Of a stretch of DNA of 64,000 nt, positions 45,965 through 57,762 are shown piece by piece. The notes under the pieces are model-generated. The model saw nothing but the letters and a program-made list of their open reading frames with translations, did not search any database and was not told the origin of the DNA. Both the position numbers and the translations under genes were made by a program. Numbering within the stretch: position 1 is the first letter of the stretch; each line of letters begins with the position of its first letter. The DNA comes from Hirudo medicinalis (lineage: Eukaryota > Annelida > Clitellata > Hirudinida > Hirudinidae), in the NCBI GenBank assembly GCA_011800805.1, contig MPNW01000108.1:133531-197530 (forward strand), written 5' to 3'.

Positions 45965-48256
45965 GCTCGAAAAAATGTTTCACAAAAATTCTTTCAAACG
46001 CGTTTCGTACAAAAATTCCTCTAATATTTATTAAAGACATAAATTCGACTTAATTTTGAGATCGAAATTGTTCTCAAAGAACCAAAAATAAGGCATCATC
46101 ATCATTACACAATTACATATTGAGAATCTGAAAGTTCCCATCCATTGGGCCTTGCTTAGTTCAATAACCGATCTAAATTTAGCCACGTTAGGGCCCCTAC
46201 TATGCCAATACAAAAAGGTTTGTTTTGGTTGTAACTATGCGACGCCTTTTGTTTGAGGTGCAAGCAAGTGTTTCTGTGTCATGTTCCTTATCTTTGGAGA
46301 GTTTAATTTCCTTTGCATTATTGTTTTCTTGAGAGTATAAACTTATAGAACGAAATATTGCATGGCTTTAGGATTTTCTCTTAGTAGCATCTTCAACAAT
46401 ATTCAGTGACAGTTTTAAGGGGAGGGGCCATGGTGATTTTTAAAATATAAGATAAAAATTATATTTTAATTTAAAAAATTTATTTTATTTCAATAATTTA
46501 CGACTTTGGACGAAACTATTAGTAGCTGTTGTAGAGCTACTAGAAATGTCGTTGTTGATCATTGTTGTTTTCTTGTAACTTCTCAAAAACCATTATTATT
46601 AAATAGGTAATGGTGGGTAAAATGGCATCAAGTTAAAGATGCTGGGCGAGCAATCTCAAATTTTGTAGATTATATATTGATATACTATATATTGGGCAGA
46701 CAATGATTTATATTCAAATGTTAGAATGATTCTATTCATTTCGGCTATCTCAAATTTTGACCTTCCACAACAATTGGCAATGAAAAGTTGTTCGAATCTC
46801 GAAAGTTTAAAAACTTATCTTCGGCCTAACGATGCTAACTGACAGACTGAATGTACTGACCCTTACTTACTTACATCAAGATATTGAAATATAGTGGTCG
46901 TCATATTTTTAAGAGCGCCACATTTTTTCGCATAACTTTCTTAAATATGAATTTTATAACTTCAAATTTGGTTATAACATTTAGATATCATTGCGAAATC
47001 TTATAATAAAGTTAAAAACTAATTTATTACATGTTTTAACGGGAAATGCAAATTGATATGTCAATTTGTTCGTCCATATCTTTAAGATCTGCATAATTAA
47101 TATCAATGCCGTTAACAACTCTCATACCTCAGCTGGGATGGGCAAATCATATGGATGATTATGGGGACTTTAAGCATGATTTAGAGATGGAGTAGGAGGT
47201 TTATTACAGTAGAAAATTCGGAGAGTTTCCATGATGATATGGAGAGGATTATCATGCGGTCAGACAGAATTAGCTTTTCTGAGAGGAAAATTTGAATATG
47301 AAAGACCTGAAACCATTTCGTAATTAAATTTTTAAAGATTCAAAAAAACAACAAGCAAAATGGCTATAAAATATCCGCCGACTTATATATGCATCAGCAA
47401 GCGGTTTAGGGATTGACCCATTGGGGTCTAGGTTCCAGAGTGCGGTCCCCCAGCCAAATTGTTCTAGATCCGTCCCTGACAATATTACGACTTTCAACTT
47501 TTACTACTTGCGACGCGAATGATTTATACATATTTAGTGATATAATACAACTCACAAAGCTTTAAAATACAAGAACAGTAAAATGAAATGCACCTAAATC
47601 TCAGTAGTTGTAATTTTTCTTTAAATCTGTTTTATGCATTGCAATCATTTAGCTTAAATTTTCTGTTACATACCATATCAAAAAATACTTTTTAAGAAAG
47701 TACAGTTTCAATTCGCAAATGAACAGTTTGGCTATCCAAAATCACCTTTGTACTTCTAGCAGACATCAATTAATTTTCGAATTTGACCTTTTACTTTTCG
47801 ATTCATAACTTATTAAGAAGTTTGAAAGCATTTAAAATGAATAACTATTTAAGATTTGTTATTTAATATTTAAAAACGTTGTACTTTCGACAACTGGGTT
47901 AATTTTGGTCAAAACTATTTGTAATGCAAGTCATTAGTAATTTGTACACCCCCGAATTTAAATTCGGTGTTCTAGTTTTTAAAGTGGGCGAAGATGGAGG
48001 TTTGATTTTACTCGTAATACTCAGTAAATTATTTTATTTTAAGCTGCAAAATATTGCAGACAATGAAATTAATAAGCTATTTCTTAAAGTGCTAGAATTG
48101 TGTTCTTATACATATTTGAATATCTCTATGCATTTGACATTCCTTATTTATCTGTAACTTGCCTCAAAAGTCTTCGACATATACAGCCTCTAAACATTAT
48201 TCTACCATTAGATGTTGTTTGCACCATGTAATGAGTTATGATCGATTTATTTAAAG
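45965..48256. other. Intergenic region between the divergent TRP and TECR genes
   Basis: About 2.3 kb of AT-rich DNA that should hold both promoters and the first TECR exon. One candidate for that exon is 47994-47999 (ATG GAG followed by GTTTGA), which would give Met-Glu in phase 0. I see no transposon or RNA gene. Confidence 0.35.
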
Positions 48257-50433
48257 ATTGAATTGGAAATTGTCGATGCGATTACAAAAAAAACCCTTGC
48301 AACATTGGCCAATGTGAGTTTTACTCTGTTTCAATGCCTTTGTGGCATTAAAATTAAAAATAAATCAACTTTCAAACTAACATTATAAATTGTATTGCTA
48401 TTTATAATATAATTGTATCCCTGTGTATAATTAGCTTTCTGGCTCATCCACAATTGGTGATGTGAAAAGAAGCTTTCATGATTCAAGTGAGCTTTAACAT
48501 TGACAGGTTTTCTTTTCCAGTATTTGATCACACTTTTCATTTTCAGAGTCAAAGTATTACGTTGAGAGGCAATCATATAAGATTGATCCAAGTTTGTCTT
48601 CGAAATTAATTTGTGACTATGCATTACTATTTCCAACAAGATCTAGAGACGTGTTTCTACATCATTTTCTTTAAAACATTGTTGACAAATAGAGGGCAAG
48701 ACTCTCCAAGATCAGGAAACTTTAAAAAATATTGGTTTGGAAAAAGGGGGAAGGCTCTACTTTAAAGACTTGGGACATCAAATTGGATGGTCAACAGTAA
48801 GTAATTGTCTCAGCTGCATCATTTAACTACTAATTTATCAGAACTATCTTTTAAAGATAATTTGCAAACTAATAACACTTTGATGCAGGTATTTCTGGCT
48901 GAATATGCTGGGCCACTATTTGTATATCTTGCATTTTATTTGAGGCCACAAATCATCTATGGAGAGGCTGCTGAGAATGCAAGAAGTCTTGCCACTCAGT
49001 AAAATCAAACTTAATTTTTTTTTAAATTGTGGATTTTGTATGATTACATCAAAATTGTATTTAAAAAAAACTTCATAGTATGCATCACATTCTTTAAAAA
49101 AGTTCTAAATCCTTTAGAGTGGCATGTGCTTGTTGGGCTCTGCATTATGTGAAGAGGTTGCTAGAGACAATATTTGTTCATAGGTTTTCTCATGCCACCA
49201 TGCCAATTCTAAACCTATTCAAGGTGAATAAATATTCTGATTGGTGTTATTTAATGAATAATATTCAAGCAGCAATAAAATCAAGTTGTCCTTCATTGAG
49301 TGGTTTGAACATTCCTTTATTTTCAGAACTGCACCTATTACTGGGGATTTACTGCTTTTGTTGCTTATTTCAACAACCATCCCCTTTACACGTCACCAGG
49401 TGCTTATAGATCTTGATGTATATTTCTTGATGATTATACTTACACTACCTATTAGTTATGTAAAATTTAATATTAGTTATTTAAAAAGTAAATATTTGAT
49501 TTTTTTCCTTAACAACCTGGTTTCATTTTAAGTATATGGAAACACCCAACTATTCATTGGACTGGCAGGATTTCTTGTGAGTTCTCAAAATTTTGTGTTT
49601 TATCTGTCATCAAAATTAATTCATGAGATGTTTATGATGTGGTAATGAACATGATTTGGCAAGAAATTATGACGAATAGTTTATCAATAACTCCCGAAAA
49701 CATTAAATTTTATTATCAGGAAAAGATTGTCTGCAATCATGATTGTCATTCATTGATGTTGAATATATGCTAGCAAGATGTTTTTTGTAATGCTCACTCC
49801 TGTAGGAATGCAACCATATCAGCTAACTTGTGCAACATAAGCACAAACAAACTGATTGATCCTGTTGTTTGATTCATTACCCATGCACTTATGTAAAACT
49901 GCAAAATATGTTTTGCATTAATGATTGATTTGCAGATCTGCGAGTATGGAAACTTCTCAATTCATGTTGCCCTGAGAAACTTGAGACCAGAAGGTTAGTT
50001 GCTTAAACATTTAACCAAAAAATAATAAAGCATAAAATTTGTTTTGGATGCTTCAAGGAACAACAGAGAGGAAGATTCCCAGACCGACTTCAAACCCTAT
50101 GACCTCTCTCTTCAACTTTGTCTCCTGTCCTAATTATACTTATGAATTTGGATCTTGGCTCTTCTTCAGCATCCTCTCCCAATCATTGCCAGGTTCATAT
50201 TCTTCGTTCCATCAGTTCATTGCTATTTAATTAATGTTAATTCCCGGTTCAATTATTAAATACAAAATATATTTATTTCTGAATTTGTGGAATTTTCCTT
50301 TTCAGCTCTCATCTTCAGCTTGGTTGGTTTTGGGCAAATGGCTATTTGGGCTCTTGGCAAACACAAAAATTATAAGAAGGAATTTACTGACTATCCTCGC
50401 ACCAGAAAAGCCATCCTCCCATTCCTCATTTAA
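48257..50433 (+). CDS. TECR: Very-long-chain trans-2-enoyl-CoA reductase (first exon not certain)
   Basis: ER-membrane enzyme that catalyses the last reduction of very-long-chain fatty-acid elongation. Eleven exons found: 48257-48313, 48435-48486, 48547-48591, 48693-48796, 48889-48998, 49118-49223, 49327-49399, 49533-49576, 49936-49993, 50058-50192, 50306-50433; 303 residues plus a tiny missing start (human TECR has 308). The N-terminal ubiquitin-like part is present ([44 protein letters not shown]). The steroid-reductase-like membrane part follows: [62 protein letters not shown]-type [20 protein letters not shown] and the C-terminal [13 protein letters not shown]. It runs tail-to-tail into DNAJC21. 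Confidence 0.93.
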
Positions 50434-50480
50434 AGATGGAACGTGATGTTATCAACTATTCCATGATTTTGTTAATGCAA

Positions 50481-50505
50481 TATATATATATATATATATA
50501 TATAT
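50481..50505. repeat. TA dinucleotide microsatellite
   Basis: About twelve TA units in the TECR 3' flank. Confidence 0.9.
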
Positions 50506-50604
50506 GTAATGGTTTAATCGTTTATCTTATGTTATTTGTGTAAATGTGCTGGATGCACCATGCAAATCCTTTTGGTTATTTTCACCAATGAGTAACTCTA
50601 AATC

Positions 50605-50610
50605 AATAAA
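50605..50610 (+). promoter_or_regulatory. TECR: Poly(A) signal candidate for TECR
   Basis: AATAAA about 170 bases after the TECR stop codon, well inside the 440-base space before the convergent DNAJC21. Confidence 0.5.
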
Positions 50611-50855
50611 TTTTCAAACGAGCTACCCAATGAAATCGTGGGTGTTTGCAATATTTTGAAGGTGAAAAGACATTTTAAACAAGTACAAAGAAGCCACCAA
50701 AACAAAGTTGAGCCTAAAGTTTGCCTAAGCATCTGAAACAAATTCTTCGAATTCAACACACTTTAAAACTCTAGAACCATTGATACCCAGTCTAGATCAA
50801 CCATGGAGTGCATTGTTGAGCACTTGCTAAGAACAATTTCAACAGCAATTTATAT

Positions 50856-50866
50856 TTTATTTTATT
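50856..50866 (-). promoter_or_regulatory. DNAJC21: Overlapping poly(A) signals for DNAJC21
   Basis: Two overlapping minus-strand AATAAA hexamers. They sit 11 bases past the stop of the literal reading frame (50877) but about 95 bases past the stop reached in the shifted frame (50959). Confidence 0.5.
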
Positions 50867-50876
50867 TAATAGCCAT

Positions 50877-53800
50877 TTAGTCTCTCAAAGGCAAAAATGC
50901 CAAAATAATCCTAATAATTTTAATTAAAGCTTGTGCAGACTTTTTGAGAGGAGTTGAGTCATCGGAGCTTTGATTTTTTGCCTTTTTCTTTCTTTGGTGG
51001 TTTTGTGGCTTCAACTCTAAGGGCATGCCTTCTGCTTTTATGTGGTCAAACAGTTTGTTTCTTGTTGGGAATGAATTGTGGCATACATTGCAAATGAACT
51101 GAAAATGTATTTATTTTGATTAACAGTACGTAATGTCAGTAACAGAATAATGTCAATTATACTAATAATAGTTGTTATACAAATATTAAAATTAATTGGT
51201 AAATGTAGTAGAAAACCTACATCACTGCTTGAGCTCTTGTCCTTGGTATTTGTGCCTTGGGATGATTTTTGAGACTTCTCTATAGCTTCAGCATTTTCTT
51301 TGTTAACAGAGTCACATTGTGTTTCACTTTCAAAAGGTTAATAAGAAATTATATATTCAGAAGGAATATTTATCTTAAACAGTTAGATCATTGCTACTCA
51401 CTTTTTGATGTTATTTTCGTCAACAGAATCAGGTTCATTTGTTTCAGAAGGAATTTCCTGATGGTTTAAAATTTTAAGATTAAGAAAATAAATTTAAAAA
51501 AAAAGGATCACACCTCATCTGTTGCATTTTTCTTCTTTTTTTTCTTTGATTTCTTTGACCTTAAAAACAAAGTCTCTTGATCAGTATGGATAAAATTTGA
51601 GAAATTTATAATTTATGAAAAAAACGATTCACAAAATCAATTCAAAATCAACAATAAAGAACACAAACTGTGTTTGAATTTGAGCTTCCTCAATGGGATT
51701 CAGATGAAGGTCGATTTCATCTAGCAATTCAGCGTCGTGCATTTTCATTTCTTCTCTTAAACTAGCAACGAGAGTCAGGTGTTTCTTAGATTTTTTGTGA
51801 TTCTCCATCCTTGGAAAATGAAAAGTAAAAATAAAATGACATTTTCAAATTAAAACTACTAATTCAAATTTCAGGCACTCACGCATTCATGGATTTGAAT
51901 GTTTTGTCACAAGCAATGCAGAACAGGTTGTCCAGTGCATTAAGATCCCCAGTTTCAGGATCAACATTTTCTCCAGACTCATCATCAACACAAGGTTTAT
52001 CGGCTATCACATCTTCAACTGTTTCACTTTGGACTCCATCGCTGTCATCCTCAAATTCTGCTGATATTGCTTTTTCAAGTCTTTCCAACTCTGTGGACAG
52101 AGCAGAAAATGATGACCAATCTGACTCCTTGTACTGCTCCATACCCCTGGAATGATATTTCCATACATTTAATTCAATTCAGAATAATGAATGAACCCTT
52201 CTACGAAAGCATTAAAACTTAGAATAATTAATAAGTAATTTATTCAAAAAAGCAGATGTGTTCAACTCACTCGAGTTTCTTTTTCTTTTCATTCATTCTT
52301 CGTTCTTCTGCCAACTTACTTCGTTCTAAGGTTCGCTCTTGCATCAATTTCTAAAAACCAGTTATTAAAATAATGAATTTATAATAAATATTAAATCATC
52401 CAAGAAATCAATTGTGAGCCTACATTGTATTCTTGAATCCTTGGATCTCTCTTCTTCACATAAGCCACCAGTGCCTGAAAGAATGGTTCAGCAAACATGA
52501 AAAAATTGTTCACTCACTCAAGTGCACAGCTTAATAATTTTATCTTTCTTCAATAATAATGCTTGTGTTTGTCTACTTTAGCATCACATGCTTGGTGTAA
52601 TCAATTTGGTACTGAGAGCACATATAATAATATTTAATGCAATAATATATAGTAGCATTGGCAGGCAATTTTGACCGAGCATAATTTTAGGTCTCAAACA
52701 ACCTCAAAGTTTCAGCTTACCCTGACTTCCTCATTTCTCTCCTTCCTGGCTTTGTTCCTTAACCTCTTGTTTTCCTGCTCCATCTGCCTCCTCACCATCC
52801 TATGTGGAGCATCCCTTGTGTCATATTTCTCAACCCACACATAGGATTTTGAAGTGCAATAACCTTCCCAGTAGGCATAGAAAGGTTTAACAACCTGCAG
52901 GCAAAAATACATTTTAATAGATGGTCAATTGCATCCTTTTCAAGGCAACCATTTTGTAAATTTGTATCCTTAAATATCATTTTAATTGGACGGCCATAAA
53001 AATTCAATATCAAACATTTACATATCACTTTTGAATTAAATTAATTTTATATTATGCAAATGTTGTCTAAATGTGTTTAATTAACCAATGTTTTACTAAT
53101 TTACTAATTAAAACCAATGTTTTAATAGAGCATTATTAATGCCAGACAGAACATAAAGAACAGTGAAGCTAATACAAAATTGTGACACTTTAAGTCATTA
53201 TGTTGCAATAACAAGCCTTAATTAAATGAAAATATTGGTACCTCTTCATAAGAACTTTGAGAGTTTCCAAACTCTGGAGCACATTCCATGTCTTCAGTCT
53301 GCTGAAGAAACTCGACTTCTTCTTCGAATATGGTTTTAAATGAATTTGCATAAACCTCATAAAACCCCTGTAAGAGTTTCATCATGTCAATAAAGTTGTA
53401 ACTTAGAATGATGGCAATTCATTGTTTACCTGTGGATCATCTCCAAATCCTTTGTAGCAGGATGCTCGGAAGTAGAAAAAGAGGTTCAAGCTGTTGTCTT
53501 CATATCTGTCTCCTTTTCCAAGACCTTTTTAAAGATTTTGGCTCTTATAAGTAAGCAAGAATATCATAAAAATTTTTTTAGACCATTACCTCCCCTCAGG
53601 ATGGATTCCCTGTGTTTGTCATACCATGCTCTTTCTTGAGGATCCACCAGAACCTCATAAGCCTGTTGAACAAGCAGAAATTCTTTTGTTGCTTGTTCTC
53701 TGTTGTCTGGGTTTTTATCTGAAAATGTCATCAATCGTTAGAGGGATTATTTTTATAAACAATAGCAATGTTAATGATGAGCCAGTTTATTTTACAATTC

Positions 53801-54260
53801 ATCATTTATATAAAATAACACTTTAAATGGCCTCAGATGGTTCTTTAACCTAGCCGTTTGCCAAGTGACATAATGATTTTAACAAAAATTGTGAAATGGG
53901 GAATAAAGTTATAAAATATTACATTTAACTACAATTGCTAAAATAATTCTCAATACACTTTTCAATTAAGAAAAAATAAAAAAATGCGAATGTTAAATGG
54001 ACAGGAAACATATTTCAATGTGTAAGCAATAAAAATATTGATAAATATATGAATAGGAATTATTAGTGGAGAAAATCGTAAAACCTCCAATAGCCGCAAA
54101 TATTTAAACAAATCGAACTTTCAAATAAATATTTAATCAAGACAATAACAGACTTACCTGGGTGCCAACGAAGCGCCAGTTTACGATAAGCCCTTTTAAT
54201 GTCGTCTGTCGTTGCATTTAATTCCAGACTCAACACCTTGTAGTGGCATCTCATCGCCAT
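50877..54260 (-). CDS. DNAJC21: DnaJ homolog subfamily C member 21 (Jjj1-like), apparent frameshift at the 3' end
   Basis: Hsp70 co-chaperone linked to late 60S ribosome maturation. Thirteen exons, 5' to 3': 54158-54260, 53590-53718, 53430-53524, 53242-53367, 52721-52894, 52424-52474, 52271-52350, 51883-52146, 51669-51809, 51514-51559, 51402-51457, 51221-51326, 50877-51098. They sum to 1593 bases, 530 residues in the literal frame. It has an N-terminal J domain with HPD split by the first intron, [16 protein letters not shown], the family middle region ([16 protein letters not shown], charged coiled coil), a U1-type zinc finger (CIACDKTF...NHKKSKKH) and a second zinc finger ([17 protein letters not shown]). 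In the last exon the second finger's distal His and the Lys-rich tail appear only after a one-base shift near 51025. In the literal frame they are lost and an unrelated tail runs to 50877. Confidence 0.93.
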
Positions 54261-56382
54261 TGTATTTAAGTTTGTATTTCAATGTTTATTTCTAATTTCT
54301 CTGAATTACACTCACAACAAGAGGGCAAAGAAATAGACGTGTTTAACCAAAATATAATATTTTATTAATAAAACATGTTTACATTAAACTTGCTTTAAAA
54401 TATTGGAATATATAATGCTACAATTTTATAGTTTATAGTCATAAATAATAAAATAAGATAAATAAGAGTCTGAAATTAGGCTTATACATTAATATTATTA
54501 AACAAACTAGAATCTTAGTCACTGTAAATAAATGTTATGTTAAATGTCATTTGTCAAAGACGAGAAGCATAACTCGTGTTGAATTAGATCTAAAAGCTGA
54601 AGTGAAATATTTAATCGTGTGTATATCTATTTAGAGTATCCGACCTATTTAAATTTTGTGGCCAGAAAATATGACATACTTAAAGGCCGCGTTGTTAGTA
54701 CGATTCCGAATTGTTGGAGAAAAAGTAAAACCCATCCGATTAAACTATGGTTCAATCGATTAATTCATAATACAGAATTCAGTGTTGATGAATTGCTAGC
54801 GAATTACCTAAGCATGGATGATACCAGTTTGGGTGAAGATGAATTAGACCTTATGTTTATGTCCATAAAATTTTTAATAAGTTTTGTATCATTTCCAGTT
54901 TTCTCACAATGGTGATAAATATGCCAAATCTTTAGATTGTACTGAATAGAGCGGTCCCTTTATCTAGTTTGTTTAAAGCAGTCACGCGACCAAGTACAAG
55001 TACCAAGGACCCCATATCTGATTGGAACAAATACTAAATAAAAGCGAGGTTTAAGTACAAGTACCCAAGTACAAAGTCTGGTTTAAAGGTAATGATTTAT
55101 TAATGTGCATGTAAATGTAAAATTATATTTTTGTTATTTTTATTTACATTTCTAATATTTTACTTTGGTTTGTATGAATTATTATGGCAATATATTATTA
55201 ATTAATATTTTAGAAATTATAAGACATAGGAAGTCAAATACCGGAAAGGATGTCTGCAGCAAGAAGATATATCTTCTCATATATGATTCATACTCCGAAA
55301 GACTTTGTGAAAAATAACACGTTTGAAAGACAAGATGCTAAAGTTTGCAACATAAGATTTCTATTTTTAAAGTAGGTTCAAAGAATTGCAAGCTTTTGCT
55401 GTAGATAATGGAATCAGTTATGAGGTGGATAACTTAATTTCAATCTGTATATTAAGATAAATCCGAGGAGCTGAGCATTTGATGGAAAATGACTACAAAG
55501 TTGTCCGTGCTAGACCGGAACGAAAGTTATTGGTATTTCGTATTTTGTAAGAATGTCACACGCACGTTTAAAGAATGGGTTGCGTTCCTGCAAAAATCGC
55601 AATGTGTCAGGTACGAACCCAAGCCTGCACTGTCTCAAACACCCTCGGGAAGGAGCGCTACATAAATGGTTAAGAAAAAGTGCCTCTGGCGCTATGCTTA
55701 TTGAGCTATATAAATGAAGTACAAGTAGCCATCAAAGAATGCAGGTGGCATGTTATGTGATAATATTAATTTTAAATCTCCAACGACACGACATGTATTA
55801 TCACCATCTCCAAACAAATTATTACATTCATCTTCATCTCCTGCTTGTTTAATAATCCAATAAGTTCAAGCATTGGACTAAAAAAAAAAGCTAAAGCTAA
55901 GCATGTACTTCAAACATTCAAAAACACATGAACACTGTTCTGATAAAAAAAAATAATAATCGATTATTTGGCTTTACTTGATGCTACCGATATTGCTAAC
56001 AATGCTTGATTAAACCCATGAACTGCTTATTCATAAAGACCTCCAATTGCAATATACGACAAATAACAACAATATGTCACATGCGTTTCTATAATATATT
56101 ATCGAAATTGTTATTAAATAATTTCCGATGAAATTAAGCGAATTTTATTCCAGATGCACTTCTCATTTATTTTATGAGCTTCCTTCAAGTTCTTCAAAAT
56201 GTTACAGATGTACGACATTTATTAGAAACCGTCAAAGTCGCAATGCAAAGATGTCAAGTAATCTTGTAAGATGTCAGCATCTCTTCCCTCATTTTCCTTT
56301 TGAAAGTCAATATATTACCTCGATATTTCAATTTTATGTTAATTGTAAATCATCTAAAGCAGCTATTTAAAGCAGCTTATTA
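54261..56382. other. Intergenic region upstream of the fucosyltransferase
   Basis: No supported gene. A 98-codon open frame at 54619-54915 (+) has fairly protein-like composition (FSVDELLANYLSMDDTSLGE) but no motif or intron structure I recognise. The start of DNAJC21 and the promoter of the downstream gene must lie here. Confidence 0.35.
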
Positions 56383-56583
56383 ATGAAGGCCATAAAGAAT
56401 AGAATGGCCGAACAAGTCGAACAAGCAAACAATGAGCAGCTGATGAATTATGTTGCGAAAATAAAGGATCTGGTAACAGGTCGTTGCGAGAGGATTATTT
56501 TGTCGACCATTCAACGAAAGCAGTTAAACTTCTACGTGGCGATGTCTCTTGTGACGATTTCCTATTTTTTTATTTCAAATTAA
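56383..56583 (+). CDS. Small open frame with C-terminal hydrophobic segment, unrecognised
   Basis: An ATG-to-stop frame of 66 codons whose second Met (56404) begins MAEQVEQANNEQL. The first 45 residues or so are polar and helix-prone (Lys/Glu/Gln), and the last 15 are hydrophobic (VAMSLVTISYFFI), as in a small tail-anchored membrane protein. It ends 42 bases before the fucosyltransferase start codon, in the same frame class and strand. It could be an upstream ORF on that mRNA, a second cistron, or chance. No family match is known to me. Confidence 0.3.
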   Translation: MKAIKNRMAEQVEQANNEQLMNYVAKIKDLVTGRCERIILSTIQRKQLNFYVAMSLVTISYFFISN

Positions 56584-56625
56584 TCGACTTTGATAAGTCT
56601 TAAAATATCTTATGATTTTTTAAAA

Positions 56626-57762
56626 ATGTTTTGTGAGTTCAGCCGGGGCAAATTATTAGTTGCTTATGCAGGAACTATTACATTTCTTTTGTTAGTCATC
56701 CTTTTTTACAGAGGCCAGATTGATTTTGGCAAAGTGAATGTCATCACTTTAAATTCTGATGTTTTGGACAAAAATGCAACGTTGCAAACGACCACAGTGA
56801 GTCATTCAATCTTCCGCATGAACACTCTTCGCACGACTCCAGCGATCATTTCAAGGAATGGTCAAGAATGTGGAGATTACGTGATTTTCTCAAACGGATT
56901 TCGAGACGGTCGGGGTCTGGGGAACCAAATGTTCAACTTAGCTGCTGGAGTTCTGATCGCCAAGCTTACCGGAAGAAGAATTGCTGTTAATCATTCCGTC
57001 ATTTCTCATCTTTATCTCGAAGAACTCTTTGATTTCACTTACCAGAGATTCAACAAGACTTGTGAAATCTACTCAACAGGTGATAAATTTAATCTCGCTT
57101 ACAATCCTGAGCTGGAATTATTAGAAGCAAGCAAAACAACAAACTTCGCCAGCAAAACGATTTCGATTTCTGGATTTTTTCAGAGCTGGAAATACACGAT
57201 CAACGAAGATCTGTTGAGGAGCAAATATCTCAGGATTAAAACTGAATTTAAAAATTTGACTGAGGCATTTTTCGCTAAGATGCAACCGGTTGGTTGGCGC
57301 CCGGATACGTTCACCAGGGTAGGAATTCATGTTCGAAGAGGGGATGTTTTGACGGACCACAACAAGCACTTCGGTTACACCACTCCTTCAGCTTCGTACT
57401 TCAAAAATGCGATGATGTACATGATGATGCTCTATAAAAGAGTCCAATTTGTGATTGTTTCTAATGACAAACCTTGGATAATATCAAATCTGAATGCACC
57501 TCTCTTTAAAGATGTCAACACCACTTCCTTCTTATTCGACATAATCCATTCGACGTCCAACAGCAGAGAACTCGAGTTTACCTTGCTTGCATCTTGCCAC
57601 CATACCATCATGTCGACAGGAACATTCGGATGGTGGGCAGCATGGCTCAGTAGCGGTACCACCATTTACTACAAAGAATGGCCCAGGAAAGGTTCGCCTT
57701 TGGAGACGAAGTTCAAGAAAGAAGACTTTTTTCCCCCTGATTGGATCGGCATTTCAGATTAA
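56626..57762 (+). CDS. GT11 alpha-1,2-fucosyltransferase-like, intronless
   Basis: Golgi type II glycosyltransferase of 378 residues in a single exon. A short cytosolic N terminus is followed by a signal anchor (residues about 10-30), then a stem with N-glycosylation sequons and the catalytic domain. GT11 hallmarks are GRGLGNQMFNLAAG (about 95-108), the GDP-fucose motif VGIHVRRGD (232-240) and STGTFGWWAAWLS (330-342) near the C terminus. The ATG at 56626 is the first in frame that gives a normal anchor; the frame is open 36 bases further up without an ATG. The family adds fucose in alpha-1,2 linkage to galactose in vertebrates; the acceptor here cannot be read from sequence. Length fits FUT1/FUT2 (about 340-365). 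Confidence 0.9.
   Translation: MFCEFSRGKLLVAYAGTITFLLLVILFYRGQIDFGKVNVITLNSDVLDKNATLQTTTVSHSIFRMNTLRTTPAIISRNGQECGDYVIFSNGFRDGRGLGNQMFNLAAGVLIAKLTGRRIAVNHSVISHLYLEELFDFTYQRFNKTCEIYSTGDKFNLAYNPELELLEASKTTNFASKTISISGFFQSWKYTINEDLLRSKYLRIKTEFKNLTEAFFAKMQPVGWRPDTFTRVGIHVRRGDVLTDHNKHFGYTTPSASYFKNAMMYMMMLYKRVQFVIVSNDKPWIISNLNAPLFKDVNTTSFLFDIIHSTSNSRELEFTLLASCHHTIMSTGTFGWWAAWLSSGTTIYYKEWPRKGSPLETKFKKEDFFPPDWIGISD

Noticed and set aside
54619..54915. 98-codon open frame as a gene
   Set aside because: The composition is protein-like, but there is no motif, no exon structure and no neighbour that supports it.
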